Assembly: GCA_018398765.1 (NCBI GenBank)
Contig: JAHBMJ010001964.1
Coordinates: 65,045-107,168, forward strand
Reading direction: 5' to 3'
DNA: 42,124 nt
Origin: Chromera velia
Lineage: Eukaryota > Sar > Chromeraceae
Below, one piece after another: positions 23,811 through 34,544 of this stretch. The position numbers and the translations under genes were made by a program. The first letter of the stretch is position 1. Each line of letters starts with the position of its first letter. Under the pieces are notes generated by a model. The model was not told the DNA's origin. It worked only from the letters and a program-made list of their open reading frames with translations, and made no database searches.

Positions 23811-24963
23811 CCGTTTGGAAGGATTCAGAAAGAAGGGGAAGCGGCCGGGATGATCACGTTTGGATTTAACTTGGGGCATAAGTCAGCCTAGCAGTAGTAA
23901 CAAAATTGGATTTTTGTTCGGGAAACATGTGGGGAAACATGTTTGTGCAAATTGGCATATGTAGTCAGTACTTTAACTTCTGTAGTCGCACTTTTGTAGA
24001 CTGTTACAGTAGTCGTCCCTCGGTCACCGCTCAACTTCTTAATTTAGACTTTATTATAAAAATAAATTTACAGACCATACCAGGCTAAAAACTTTTAAAT
24101 AAAAAACAAGATTATTTTATGAAAATAATTAAAACGTATGTATGTGTATTTATGTTATATTGTTTTAGTATGACGGTCTTGGGATCAAAAAAAAAATAGA
24201 GCAGGTCATTTACCAAAGAAACAGAAAAAGGTCTGCGTCGTAGTTCTTTTCAATGTTTTTCAAGATAGAAAAAAAACGAATTTCGTTTTTAATTACATGT
24301 TTTTAACTGTAGTCCACGTTTTACCAAACTTGTTTATGTTTTATTATGTTTAATTGGTTTGACCATTCTGTATAATTCTGCTACTTTCTAGGCTATTTTT
24401 GTCGGACAAAGAGTATCAGCTGGAAAGACAAACAAACAAAAACAGAAAATGAAAGAACGTAAAAGAAAATGATCCAGGGAAGGGGAGAAGGGGAGGGAGG
24501 GGAGGGAGAGAGAGAGAGTAACGAGGTTTTTTGTCGGCGGCAATCCTCCCTCACAGTAGGTTCTGCGCGCAAGGCGCGCGTGGTCTGTCGTTTTTTTGTG
24601 CCCGTATTTTTTTTTTACCGCGTGCGTTCTTTTCCATATATATATATATATATATATGTATATACCCGGCATGTCGATCTTGCAGCTAGACTGTGTGCAA
24701 AGCTGCTTATTTAACTGCGCAGACCTATGCAGTAGATCAGCAGTACACGAGTATAGAGCTCGATCGATAGAAGGCGATCATCAGTAGAAGGCTGTGAAAA
24801 GACTGTGATTTGTGGACAAGATGGAGTCGAATGCTGACCGACTCTAACGTTGTTTGTCTTCCAGTCCATGTCTGCACAACTTTGGGTTGACTCAGTGGTC
24901 ACTTGCTTGTCAGAGTGACTCCAACGGATTACCTAATCTCACGGTGTCAAACGAAGCAGGAAG
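23811..24963. promoter_or_regulatory. Spacer between D and E: AT-rich tract, (TA)n, GCGCGC hairpin
   Basis: From 23880 to about 24420 the sequence is AT-rich and without coding signal. Then come a GA-rich stretch (24470-24520), a short inverted repeat CGCGC-AAGG-GCGCG-like at 24563-24582, and a (TA)n tract at 24636-24664 some 300 bp before the start of gene E. The last 100 bases (after an acceptor-like CTTCCAG at 24859-24865) are open in another frame and could belong to an upstream exon of gene E. Confidence 0.4.
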
Positions 24964-26009
24964 ATGGATGACGGCGACATCGTGGGTTTGACCGAGAAAG
25001 CTGTGCTCACTTTTGGTGGTAGGTGTGCAAAGGGTGGCGAGCTGCTTCGGAATGAGCTCGGCATCGACTCACTCGACTTCTGCCGGCATGCGTGCCGTGC
25101 CGAACGCTGCTGCACTGCCGCGACATACCACGAGACCAGTCGTCAGTGCTCTTACTTTCGAAGATGCAAAGTCGAAACCACTCAGGCAGCAGACAGATGG
25201 GCCATTGCGTTTCCCAACAGGGGCCCTTGCGCCCGTGAATTCGTTTACGGGCAGCCTGACTTTGGGGCGGTGTTTGTGAGTGCCGTTGTGGCCGCCGCTG
25301 GTTGGGCTATGCTCTTCGGGTTGGTCCTTCTTCCTGTTCTTCGACGGTTTCTTTTGCGAAGGCGTTTGAAAACGAAGGGGGTCGTGGTGGATTGTGTGCT
25401 TTCAAATTTGAGGGAACCGGAGAGACTCGATGAGGAAGAGGAGAGATTCGACATCGGGGCCTTCCAGAAACACCAGCCGTGCACTCTGGACGTTCATTTC
25501 AGTGTTCCTGTCAGTGGAGAGGGGGAGGGAGGGGGGGAGGGACAGCTGCATTTGGACGTTGAGATGGTCTGCCAGTCTGTGTCTGAGGAGGCATTCGAAA
25601 ATATCAGAAACAGGGTGGACCTCTCAAGGTCACAGAAGAGGAAAGGAAGAGAGATCTGGCAGTTTACAGTACCAGGAAAAGTCATCACAGACCCAGCAGA
25701 TCCTCACAGGTCAGTTCAAGCAAGGAAGGGAGGGAGGGAGGGAGGGAGGGAAGGAAAGACAGAAGGACTTTGTGGGAGCCTTCGACTGAGAACTGATGCG
25801 CACAATTTTTCCTAATCAGCGTTCCAGAAAAGTGCAGGCGCGTGAGACCAAAATTATCTCTCAGTCAAGCGAGAGATGCTCACCTCAGTGTCTGTATTCT
25901 GACCCCAAACCACTCCGAGCTTTTCAATTTCTCTCTCTTCCCCTGGACGAAAGTACGACCCTTTTTCTGCGAATTGATCTATCTTCGTCTTGATCTGTCT
26001 GTCTGTGTA

Positions 26010-26044
<35 letters not shown>

Positions 26045-27331
26045 AGGTACTGGGCCCTTCAGGAAGAGATGCAGCAGCCTCTGTGCCATGACATCATCTT
26101 CTTCAATCTCATGTCCGCACTCATCGGCTCCGTCCTCATCGTGGGGGGGGTCATTCTCTCCTTCTGCCTCCCTCCCCATCCAATCAGTCCCACCTCCCCC
26201 CAAAACCTCAGAGACCCCCACCTTCTTGATGGTACCACACCCGTACTAGCTGCTCTGGTCGGTCTGGTTCTGGGCCTCCTTGCAGGCACAGCCTTTTCTG
26301 TATGGATGAAGGGGAACCCTGGGGAGCTAGACGGACAGTACGCGTTTGAGGCCGAAAGCCGGAAACGGTGGGCGCGCCTGATGCGCAAGAGAGGTGCTGG
26401 CAGGGACATTCCTGCGAGTTTCAACTACAAATACTTTGACGACGGCGAAGGAGACAGTGAGTACGAACGAGACGTTGAGATAGAAAGGGCAGAGGAGGAG
26501 GAGGAAAGCCGCGCCATCAGCAGCAGTAGCAGAGCCAAGGACAGAGGTGTCTCAAAAAAAGGAAAACGAAAACAGGGGGGGGGAGGAAAGGTAGACGATA
26601 ATGCCTCCCCCTACGGTCTTCCTCAGAAAGGCCTAATTCCCCTAGACCCCCGCAGCAACCCCCTCCTTGTGGAGGGTGGGAGGGACGCCATCATCACAGT
26701 CCCTTGGGAGGATGAGGAGCAGGACGATGGCACCGGTCTGGGCGCCCCTTTGACAGGATATGCAAAAGTCGCAACGTCCTACGCTGACCTCCCGGAATTA
26801 GCAGAACAGGGGGTCCCTGCTGACGCACGCGATCGGTATGAACCCCCTCCGATCGGGGATATGCGGGGAAGGGGGAGTAACCGTGCGTCCCCCCGCGTCA
26901 GCGGCAGCGGCCCCTCCGACAGGGGAAGGGCGGGCAGGGGTGGGGGGATGCAGTTTGAGGAGGATTTGCTGCCTGGACATAGAAGGGTCAGCTCTGACGA
27001 CTACGCCCAACCGGGCAATGCCCGAAACCGTAAGAAGGACGCAAAGGGCGGTAGAGGCAACAAGGGAAAGGAGAAGAGTGGCGGGAAGGGGAAAAGATCA
27101 TCTAAGCAGGAAGGGGGGGGTGAAAGGGGAGGAACCCAATCAGAAATCAATGCCATGAGGGCGGCCGAGGAGAAAGCAAAATTCAGTGGAGACCCCCTCA
27201 CGCCCATCCAAGAACCTGTAGCCTTCAAGGCATCGATGATAGGCAGTCCGACCAAGGTGGCGGATGCAGACAAGGCGGACAAGGCGGACAAGAATTTCAA
27301 GCGAAATGCGGTCCCATCCCGTCGAGGCTGA
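24964..27331 (+). CDS. Gene E: three-pass membrane protein with Cys-rich PAN/apple-like head
   Basis: Function unknown. Exons 24964-25709, 25820-25996 and 26047-27331 join in phase to give 735 residues. Residues about 21-89 have a cysteine pattern like a PAN/apple module (FCRHACRAERCCTAATYHE, then QCSYFRRC), usually a carbohydrate- or protein-binding fold outside the cell. TM1 is about 101-126 (GAVFVSAVVAAAGWAMLFGL), TM2 about 325-349 (FFNLMSALIGSVLIVGGVIL) and TM3 about 373-395 (VLAALVGLVLGLLAGTAFSV). Between TM1 and TM2 is a 200-residue region with charged and hydrophobic segments. The C-terminal 340 residues are polar and probably disordered, with acidic (EEEEES), Lys/Gly-rich and DKADKADK stretches. 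No signal peptide is seen at this ATG, so an upstream exon may exist. Confidence 0.72.
25997..26040. repeat. (TGTC)n-(TC)n tract at start of gene E intron 2
   Basis: The intron starts GTCTGTCTGTCTGTG immediately after the donor (exon ends 25996) and continues as a TC repeat up to the acceptor at 26045-26046. The whole 50-bp intron is microsatellite-like. Confidence 0.85.
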
Positions 27332-28664
27332 TGGGGTCGAGCTTCATGCACCGAACTTTTTCTCTTCATACTCACACTGAGAACATAGCAACAAGCACGC
27401 CCACTTTCAAACCCACCACTCTGTATACAGTCCAGTACCAACCGGGCAGCTCTAGGGTTTTTCCTGATACAAATACGCGTCAAAGCAGAAATCGGATTGC
27501 AGTGAGGGAGAGGCACGGGGGGAGGGGTCAGAAATGGAAGCAGGGAAGAAATCATGTCTGAATCGTACAGTCTGATCCATCGCTGGACGACATCTTTGCT
27601 CGATTCGACCCTCCAAGAATTCCTTCCGCAGAGGGGTGGTTAAAGATTCAATAAAGAATTAAAAGAACTTCATCTCAACTTGATCTCCACTGGCAAGGAT
27701 TCTCACGCACACAGTAGAAAAAATCATCTGAGAAACCAACCATTCTTTGAAAGATGATTTGATATAACTTTGTAACGATTCTTTAGATAAAAAGCTGCAT
27801 ACCATTAACAGTACATCTAGCAGTGTACCGTTTTGAACGACGTTGTCGACGTTTTGTATGAAAAAATATTAAATGTATAAAAGGCTTGAAGTTCATATAA
27901 AATTGAGGGTAAAAATTCATTGTATGAGTAAAGTTGGAAGATACCTGAGATGCTTCAAATTCTAGTAGTACGAATTATTTTTATATTAAATCTAGATATT
28001 AAATAAATATATAAGAGCATGCATTGTATTTTTTTTTGTTCAAAAATGGTGAAATGCACTTGCAGCTTTGATACTAGCTTCAACATATCATGTCACATAT
28101 GCATGATTGAATTAATTTCAGATTTTTTTTTATTTAGATGATTAAAAATCACGTTTGTTAATTGTTACTGACGCGTCAGCTCTATTTCTTTAATATCCCT
28201 TTTTTAATGATTGTCAATTAAAGCCAATGGGAGCTAACTTGAAGCTCTTGGCTGCTGCAACAGTTCATTCAAAAACGCACCAAATGTGATCGAAGCGGAA
28301 GTTTGTAAGTTTTTATTGGCAAAAACATAGAAATCTTCATATTGGAGGCGGGGGTGTCACCGTTGAAAAAAGATTTAGACGTTCATTTCAACGGGGCTTG
28401 ACTAGCGCTGGTTCTAGCACTCGTTGATGTTGGACGGCTTTATTTGAAACTTGCCTTCAAAACAAGGTGCGGGCGACAGAAAGTCAACTAGGGAGCCTCC
28501 TTGCAGTCCCCTACTGCATGCTCATTCTGCTCTCTGACCCGCAGCCCTGCCGAACTTGAAGTGCCACACGTCCATCGCCCTGTGGATCTTCACCAGAAAG
28601 TCTTCCTTTGTTTCGGGTGGATAGTGTCACCCCTACCTCTTGCTGTCCAAGCGCCGAGGGAAAA
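27332..28664. other. Tail-to-tail spacer between E and F, AT-rich
   Basis: The first 300 bp look like 3' untranslated sequence of gene E; an AATAAA at 27650-27655 could be its poly(A) signal (weak evidence). From about 27640 to 28320 the sequence is AT-rich, with no exon-like frame. No repeat family or RNA gene is recognised. Confidence 0.45.
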
Positions 28665-29354
28665 TTACGCTTTCTTTCGTGGCGGCTTTGCGGTGTTGCG
28701 TTCCCACCATACCAAAGCCTCTGTCAGCGGGATAAGGGCATAGAGGGTGTACCAAATGATTTCGCCAAAAATTGGGCAGGAACTGCGCGGAGGGTCCACA
28801 CCCCATTTCGGCGCACCCTCTCTGAAGTACAAGGCAATCCCGAACAGCCGACCCAGTAGAGGCACTGCGTGGGTGTATGTGGTGAATCTTACACCCCACG
28901 CACGGTGGTTTGGAATGTCCTTTACGTACGCAAAGTACCATGTGAGCACTGCCGAAAGGGCCCAAATAACGGCCAAGGCAAAGACAATCCATGTCTCTGG
29001 ACGGCCCTTGACGTCATGGATCTCGAAGGAGAGAGGCATCGCAGGAACGAAACTGATCAGTGCCATGACCAAACAGAGTCGTCCAGACCAACGGTGAAAC
29101 TTGAGACTGTATCCGCGAACGTCTCGAGAAACTTGAAGGACTGACAAGAAGAGAGGAACGAACGCAGTGAAGATATGCGCCCATAATTTCACAGAGTCTG
29201 GATTCAACACAACGCGAAAATCAATTCCGTAGACCGCGCGGTAAAGGACTTCATGGCCTTCTTCCTTGTTGTGTAAGACGTGGTAGTCGTAAAGATTGAA
29301 GGTGAATAGGAGATCATACAAGATCACCGAGCCCAAGAGAAGAGCCTGTGACAT
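28665..29354 (-). CDS. Gene F: DUF2306-type multispanning membrane protein
   Basis: An intronless frame of 229 residues; I place the start at the first ATG (29352-29354), giving MSQALLLGSVILYDLL. At least six hydrophobic segments are visible, e.g. FTAFVPLFLSVLQV, LVMALISFVPAMPL, WIVFALAVIWALSAVLTWYF and IIWYTLYALIPLTEALVWW. Conserved-looking histidines and arginines sit at membrane edges: KLWAHIF, KFHRWSGRL and NHRAWGVRFTTYTH. This HRxxGRL plus HxxWxxR pattern is that of the uncharacterised DUF2306 family, widespread in bacteria and fungi, for which a haem- or quinone-linked role has been guessed but not shown to my knowledge. The C-terminus is basic (KPPRKKA). Divergent from gene G. Confidence 0.72.
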   Translation of the reverse strand: MSQALLLGSVILYDLLFTFNLYDYHVLHNKEEGHEVLYRAVYGIDFRVVLNPDSVKLWAHIFTAFVPLFLSVLQVSRDVRGYSLKFHRWSGRLCLVMALISFVPAMPLSFEIHDVKGRPETWIVFALAVIWALSAVLTWYFAYVKDIPNHRAWGVRFTTYTHAVPLLGRLFGIALYFREGAPKWGVDPPRSSCPIFGEIIWYTLYALIPLTEALVWWERNTAKPPRKKA

Positions 29355-30109
29355 TCTCAACTTAAGACGATCGTGTTCGGCTGTCTGCCTGGAGTCTGCC
29401 GGAGCGCGCGGAGGAGTGGAGCCACTGGGACTCTCTCGAAGATACTCAGGAGGCTAATTCGACACCTATTGTGTCAGATTTACTGCTGTGGATGTGTCGA
29501 TGCGCTTCGTCTGGTTGCTGTGAGGCTGCCAGGAGCCTCAGCCGGGAAAAATGTAGATGCACCTTCCGTTTGTTTCACAGAGTAAGTCCGCTCTCTTTTC
29601 TGGCTCCTTCTGCATGCATCTGCAGTGTGTATTGGACGTAGGAACAGGAATTGGCTGTATGACCGTGAAGGAGTCTCCGCTGAGTCCGTCTGCATGAGGC
29701 ACAAATATGCATGAAGGTCAGACGGACAATTAACCAATGATGCATGCACAGATTCAAGGCCGCGCCGTGGCGGCGCGCTTCAATGCATGCATGCAAAGCC
29801 TTATAATTAATTGGATGAGCCGCGCGGCGCGCGCCGCGCGCGCGCGCGGGCGCGGCCGAGCGTTTGAGGCGCATGTCGCCGCCGCCTAGACTCCGCCCCG
29901 CCTAGTACTGCGCGCCTTTGTACGAAGCATCAGACACACATACATCATCATATATATACAGGTTTCGTCATGCTTTCGTCTGTCTGACCGTCTTCTCGAG
30001 ACTCGTGCCGTCTATCTGTTCAGACGTGTCGTGTTTAGATGGTCTGTGAAGCGCCAGGAAGCCAAGAAGGTTTTGTGCACGATCTAAGCTCTTGCATGCA
30101 TTTGAAAGT
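29355..30109. promoter_or_regulatory. Divergent promoter region between F and G with five TGCATGCA boxes and GC palindromes
   Basis: Within 755 bp there are TGCATGCA octamers at 29611-29618, 29741-29748, 29784-29791, 29788-29795 and 30093-30100. Interleaved are GC-rich palindromic blocks at 29758-29778 (GGCCGCGCC...GGCGCGC) and 29819-29860 (GCGCGC-rich, nearly pure G+C). An ATATATATACAG stretch lies near 29951. TGCATGC is a well-known ApiAP2-bound promoter element in Plasmodium and Toxoplasma; the density here is far above chance for an 8-mer and suggests a real regulatory cluster. Confidence 0.6.
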
Positions 30110-31886
30110 ATGTCCGGACCCGGAAGCAATGGAAGAGACATCATTGCTTCCTGCATAACCCCCTCGCTCTCGAAATTGATCTTGGATTGTAAACTGCTCC
30201 AAAGGATCGAGTACAAGAGTAAGAACCCGCATCGCACAAGAGACTATTTCTGTGCACTCAAAAATGTGAACCGTCACGCAGCCTTCGTGTTCTATCTCGA
30301 AAGTCTCCTTTCTACCGCTGCCTCTGGAGAGCCCCCCAGGTTGATCCGCGTTTCCAAAGACCTCTTGGCAGGTTTCGACCAGATGTCGAAGAGCATTAAG
30401 GTCGCGGGAACGTTGTTCTCACATCTGATCAGACATGACTTTTTTCTCCCTTTCTCTTTGAGCGTCTTCGCCTGCCTTAGCCGTCTCCACGAAGTCCTCG
30501 AACAAATAAAGAAGGGTCTCCGTGCGCTCTGTGCTCTTCGAAAAAAAAACGAAGTGCATACGGAGAATCCTCAAGGTTCCATCAACTACACTGCCGAAGT
30601 GCCCCAAAAAGCTTCGAAGAAGACGAGAAGTCCAGAGAGAAACATGCAAAACCCCGTAAGCACACTACCCACACAATTGCAGTCCGTGCTGCCGCATATT
30701 GCCAATCCGAAGGCAGAGCCCCTGGAGAGGCCGGAAGGGGACTCCGATGATGAGGGCGAACCTGTGGGAGACGCTGAGACGGCTGCTCTTCTCGCAGCCC
30801 TGAGGGGGGNNNNNNNNNNNNNNNNNNNNNNNNNNNNNNNNNNNNNNNNNNNNNNNNNNNNNNNNNNNNNGGGGGGGGGGGGGAGAGTCCCGGGGAAACT
30901 CAGACACAGACACGGAAACAGCAGCAGCAGCAGCAGCCTCAAGCAGAAAACCCGAGGCCCCTCCTGCATCCCTACCCCCTCTTTCTTCTTCTTCTTCTGC
31001 TGCTGCTGCTGCTGCCGCCGTCTCCTCCCTTGAGATGGTGGCAGAGACCGACGAGGGTGTGGCACTGAGTCTGCCTGCAGAGAGGCCGTTTGTCTCTTCT
31101 GCTGCGGGCATCTCCTCAAGCGATGGATCGCGGCTCGGGTTGACTGCGTTAGGGGGACCCGGCAGCATGTCGTCGGAAGTTGGAGAGACATGCATTTCAA
31201 AAGGTGGGGCGGATTTTGAGTTTGGTTCGTTTGTAGAGGAGGGAGGAGTCGACATCGAAGAGAGGCCGGGGAACCGGGATTCAGAAGCAGAAGAAAAAAA
31301 AAGAGACCAGGAAGAAGAGGAGGGAAAAGGAGAGCGGACTGAAGTTGAAATGAATGATCTGCAAAGCAAAAGGAAGAGAAGTCAGGGGGGCGAAATACAT
31401 CCAGAGGGGAGAATGCTGTCGGGAGGCAGAGCAGAGATGGAGGAAAACGGTGGAGGGGGATCATCAGCTCCTGAGCACGCCCTGGTGGTGATGTCGGATG
31501 TGGAAGGAGACGGGGACGTTGAGATGGAGTGCGTCCGTGAGTCGCAAAGGTTCTCAGAGGCAGATTCTCTAGGACAGAGGGGTGCAGAGGGAGAGACCCA
31601 AGAGGCCCCTCAAAAGAGGGAGAGGGGTGCTGCGGGAGGTCCGCGGGGACGCAAGCAAGGGAGGTCGTCTCAATCTCCGAATGCCCGATTTGGACTCTTG
31701 AAGAGACCCTCTGAGACGTCCATTCTTCCCGCAATCAGGCGCCAGATGTGGATTCGGTCAGGTCTTTCCAGAAGAGGGCAGTTTAATGGGAGTCGTGGAG
31801 GATTGCCCTCATCCTTCAATGCGATCAGAACACTCACACTAAAAGAGCTGCGAGATCAGCTGATGGCAATGCAAAACTCAGACTAA
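30110..31886 (+). CDS. Gene G: NEPRO/RMP1-like nucleolar protein, interrupted by assembly gap
   Basis: Intronless as far as seen; ATG 30110 gives MSGPGSNGRD, stop at 31884-31886. Residues about 15-130 carry CKLLQRIEYKSKNPHRTRDY and FCALKNVNRHAAF followed by helical repeats, which resembles the N-terminal domain of NEPRO (nucleolus and neural progenitor protein) and RNase MRP subunit RMP1 (signature: short helix, YK/RNxNQHR-like motif, helix). If right, it acts in rRNA processing in the nucleolus. After residue 233 comes the run of 61 N; the frame beyond (RGNSDTDTET..., Ser/Ala-rich, acidic and basic tracts, ending LKELRDQLMAMQNSD) is shifted against the frame before it. The true gap length must then be a multiple of 3, not 61. 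Poly-A and poly-Ala/Ser trinucleotide runs flank the gap. Confidence 0.58.
30810..30870. other. Assembly gap (61 N) inside a poly-G tract
   Basis: A run of 61 N is bounded by G6 on the left and G13 on the right. The gap probably marks an unsequenced G-rich or Gly-coding repeat in gene G. Confidence 0.98.
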
Positions 31887-34544
31887 ATGTGAGTCGGGTT
31901 ATTCGGCAATTAATTTATGTCAGTGCCTAGCTAGACCAGTGCGGCAAGTGTCTGTTGCATGACCGGTGTTTTTATTAAATTTTATGAGATTTAATTAAGT
32001 TTGATTCGCTGTTCCCTGACTAGTTCCCTCAGGCTACAAAACTGAGTGAATCTACAAATAAATATAAGTGAATTTACATAAATTTACGTGTTAGTGAATC
32101 TAGTAGTAAATTTAACTTACCGCCTTTGGAGACCGCATTAAAAAAAATTGATCGTTAGATCCTCTGGGCTAGCATCAGGGACCTAAAATGCGGCAAAATA
32201 ACGGTTTTTGCGCTAGTTTTCGCGGTAATTAAACTTTCATATATTTTCTGCTAAAATATATAACATTTGAACTGCATTATTTGAATATTATTTTACTATC
32301 TAGTCTACTATCCTACAAAGTTGCCTCATAAATTTACAGGAATTTAGGAGAATTTAACAGAATCAAAGCATGAAATTTACTGGAATTTTAAGGATTTTAA
32401 TGGAATTTTACAGAAAACCATTACTAGAACCTTCAAAGTTTACATACGTGCTAAATTACTTCATTAAATTCTTTCTAGAGAATTTAAATGTTACGTATTA
32501 ATTAAATCTTCAAAGTTAGCTCCACAGTTATGGTATTCATTAAATAAAGAAAAGAACCCACCAATCAATCAGTTAATCAATCAATCAATCAATCAACGAA
32601 TCAATCAAACGGGCGACCTCTACAAGACAAAACGGCGACAGTGCTCAAGCTAGGGCACTGATGAATCACTTATTACTTATCACTAACCAATCTTTGAATA
32701 AATTAAATTCAATAATTTTAATTCATTCTTTTATTTTTTTTTGTAATTTGAACTAGAATTTGAATCTTGTGACTGTGTACAATGTTTCAGTAAACAGATC
32801 CTGAGGGCGTACATAGTCATTGAATAATGACCGGACGCGTCTCAGGCTGTACTACCCGCTGTGCGGATCGTTGAGTTTCATTGTTGTGTATGAACGCTGC
32901 AAAAATCTACTGCAGAATTTATTGAAGCATCAAGAGAGACGAACTGGCAGATGAAAACTTTCACGTGAAAAGCTCTGAGGAAACGAGCGTTGATGTGAAC
33001 TACAATTAGGGACGCTTCGTATATTCTTGAAAAAACCGGCCAAATAAGACGATCCGTTTGATGAATGTTCTGTTGAAGACAGTCAGCAGAAGACGGCAAA
33101 TGAGCGGACAGAGTTTTAGCATCCCCCTTTCGCTTCTGTCCATTCCCTCCCGGCCTAGTCTGTCTGTCCGTTCCTGCAATCGTCCCACGAGGATGCAGGG
33201 AGGGAGGAGGGGGAAGACAGGAGGAGGGGAAGGGAGCAAGGTCGAAAGTGACTGATTCAGAACAGTGTTTTCTTCTCCTTTTTCAGTGCGGACAACATAG
33301 AAGCATCCTCATTGCCTCACCAAGCACGGGGAGTGGGGCTCAACGGGACAGGCAGACAGCTTTGTTCACAAAACTTCAACAAACGAATGTTTGAAAGGGA
33401 GCAATCATTGCCTCCTTCTATTCCACAAGACGACTTGCAGACAGAACCCTCGCTGTCCTTTAGCGAGACGGCAACATGCCTGAGGAGACAAACAGACAAA
33501 CAAAAAAGCACTTGAGTCGTGGAGAGAGAAGGCTGATGCCGCCATTGGCTGTTCACGTCCCCGTGCGTCAATCGCTTTGCGTGTGCACATGCTTCTCGGA
33601 GGAAACAATAATCATCCGACCTGACCCATCAACTGGCTGACTGACATCTTTGCAATCGTTTCGTTTTTTTGCATGCGACATTTCCAGAATTCTTTCTTTC
33701 TTTCTTTCTTTCTTTTTTTCTTTTTCTTTCTTTCTTTCTTTCTTTCTGTCTTTGCGATCGATGGCTTTCTTTGACCTATTCGGAAGATCTCGCAACGACG
33801 CGGCCATACCATGTTTCCCTCTTCCCCCCAAACAACTCGTTCGCTTACTTCCGTTCGATTTATTTGAGAGCGTTTCCGTTTGCACATCTCTCTGACCTGT
33901 TCAGCTTCCCCACTTGGTCTTCCCATCGAATGCTGGGACGGACGGACGGAGGACGGACGGACGGACAGACGAAGAGACAGATAGAGACGCAGACAGACTG
34001 TATGTTTCTTTCTGTTTTACAAACAGACAGACGGATAGACAGGCTGACTGAGTATATGTTCTCCCCTTTCCCCCCTCCGCCCCTTAATCTACACAACAGA
34101 AGACAAAAAAAGAAGACAGAAAGACCCAATGACAACAAAACAGACACACAGAGAAGTGAGTCAACAATTGAATCGAATCACAGGATCCCCTCCACTCAAC
34201 ACAACAAATCCCTCACCGCTCCCTCTGCCCCCCCTCCCGCCCACTTGAACAAGAAGATGGCGCAACCCGCCCCCCTGGGACATGCACTCCCTTCCTGAAT
34301 TCCTGGATTTAACCCTGCAAGCCCCAACGCGACATGACAGTGCAGGTCTCTCAAGCGTACATTAAGAGGACTGGATTCTCTTATTCGCCTTCCGCCCCTC
34401 CCCTCTCCCACGTACACCCCTCTTCTTCCCGAGTCCGAGGTTATGAAAACACCCAGCCAGACTGAAACACCCCCCTTCCTTCCCTCCCTGCCTCCCTGAG
34501 GATACGACTGCATGCGCATCTCTCTGCATGACCTAGGTGATCGA
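31887..34544. other. Tail-to-tail spacer between G and H: AT-rich, then simple repeats
   Basis: From 31887 to about 32870 the sequence is AT-rich, with degenerate tandem GGAATTT-like units (32330-32420) and an ATCA repeat (32570-32610). From about 33000 on it is of normal composition, but I see only short frames. A (CTTT)n tract lies at 33690-33748 and an interrupted (GACA/GACG)n array at 33940-34060 with TATGTTTCTT cores. The right end is probably 3' untranslated sequence of gene H. No gene can be supported. Confidence 0.45.
33690..33748. repeat. (CTTT)n microsatellite
   Basis: CTTT tetranucleotide repeat of about 58 bp with one internal poly-T stretch, in the spacer downstream of genes G and H. 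The Leu/Phe/Ser-rich frames across it are artefacts. Confidence 0.9.
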
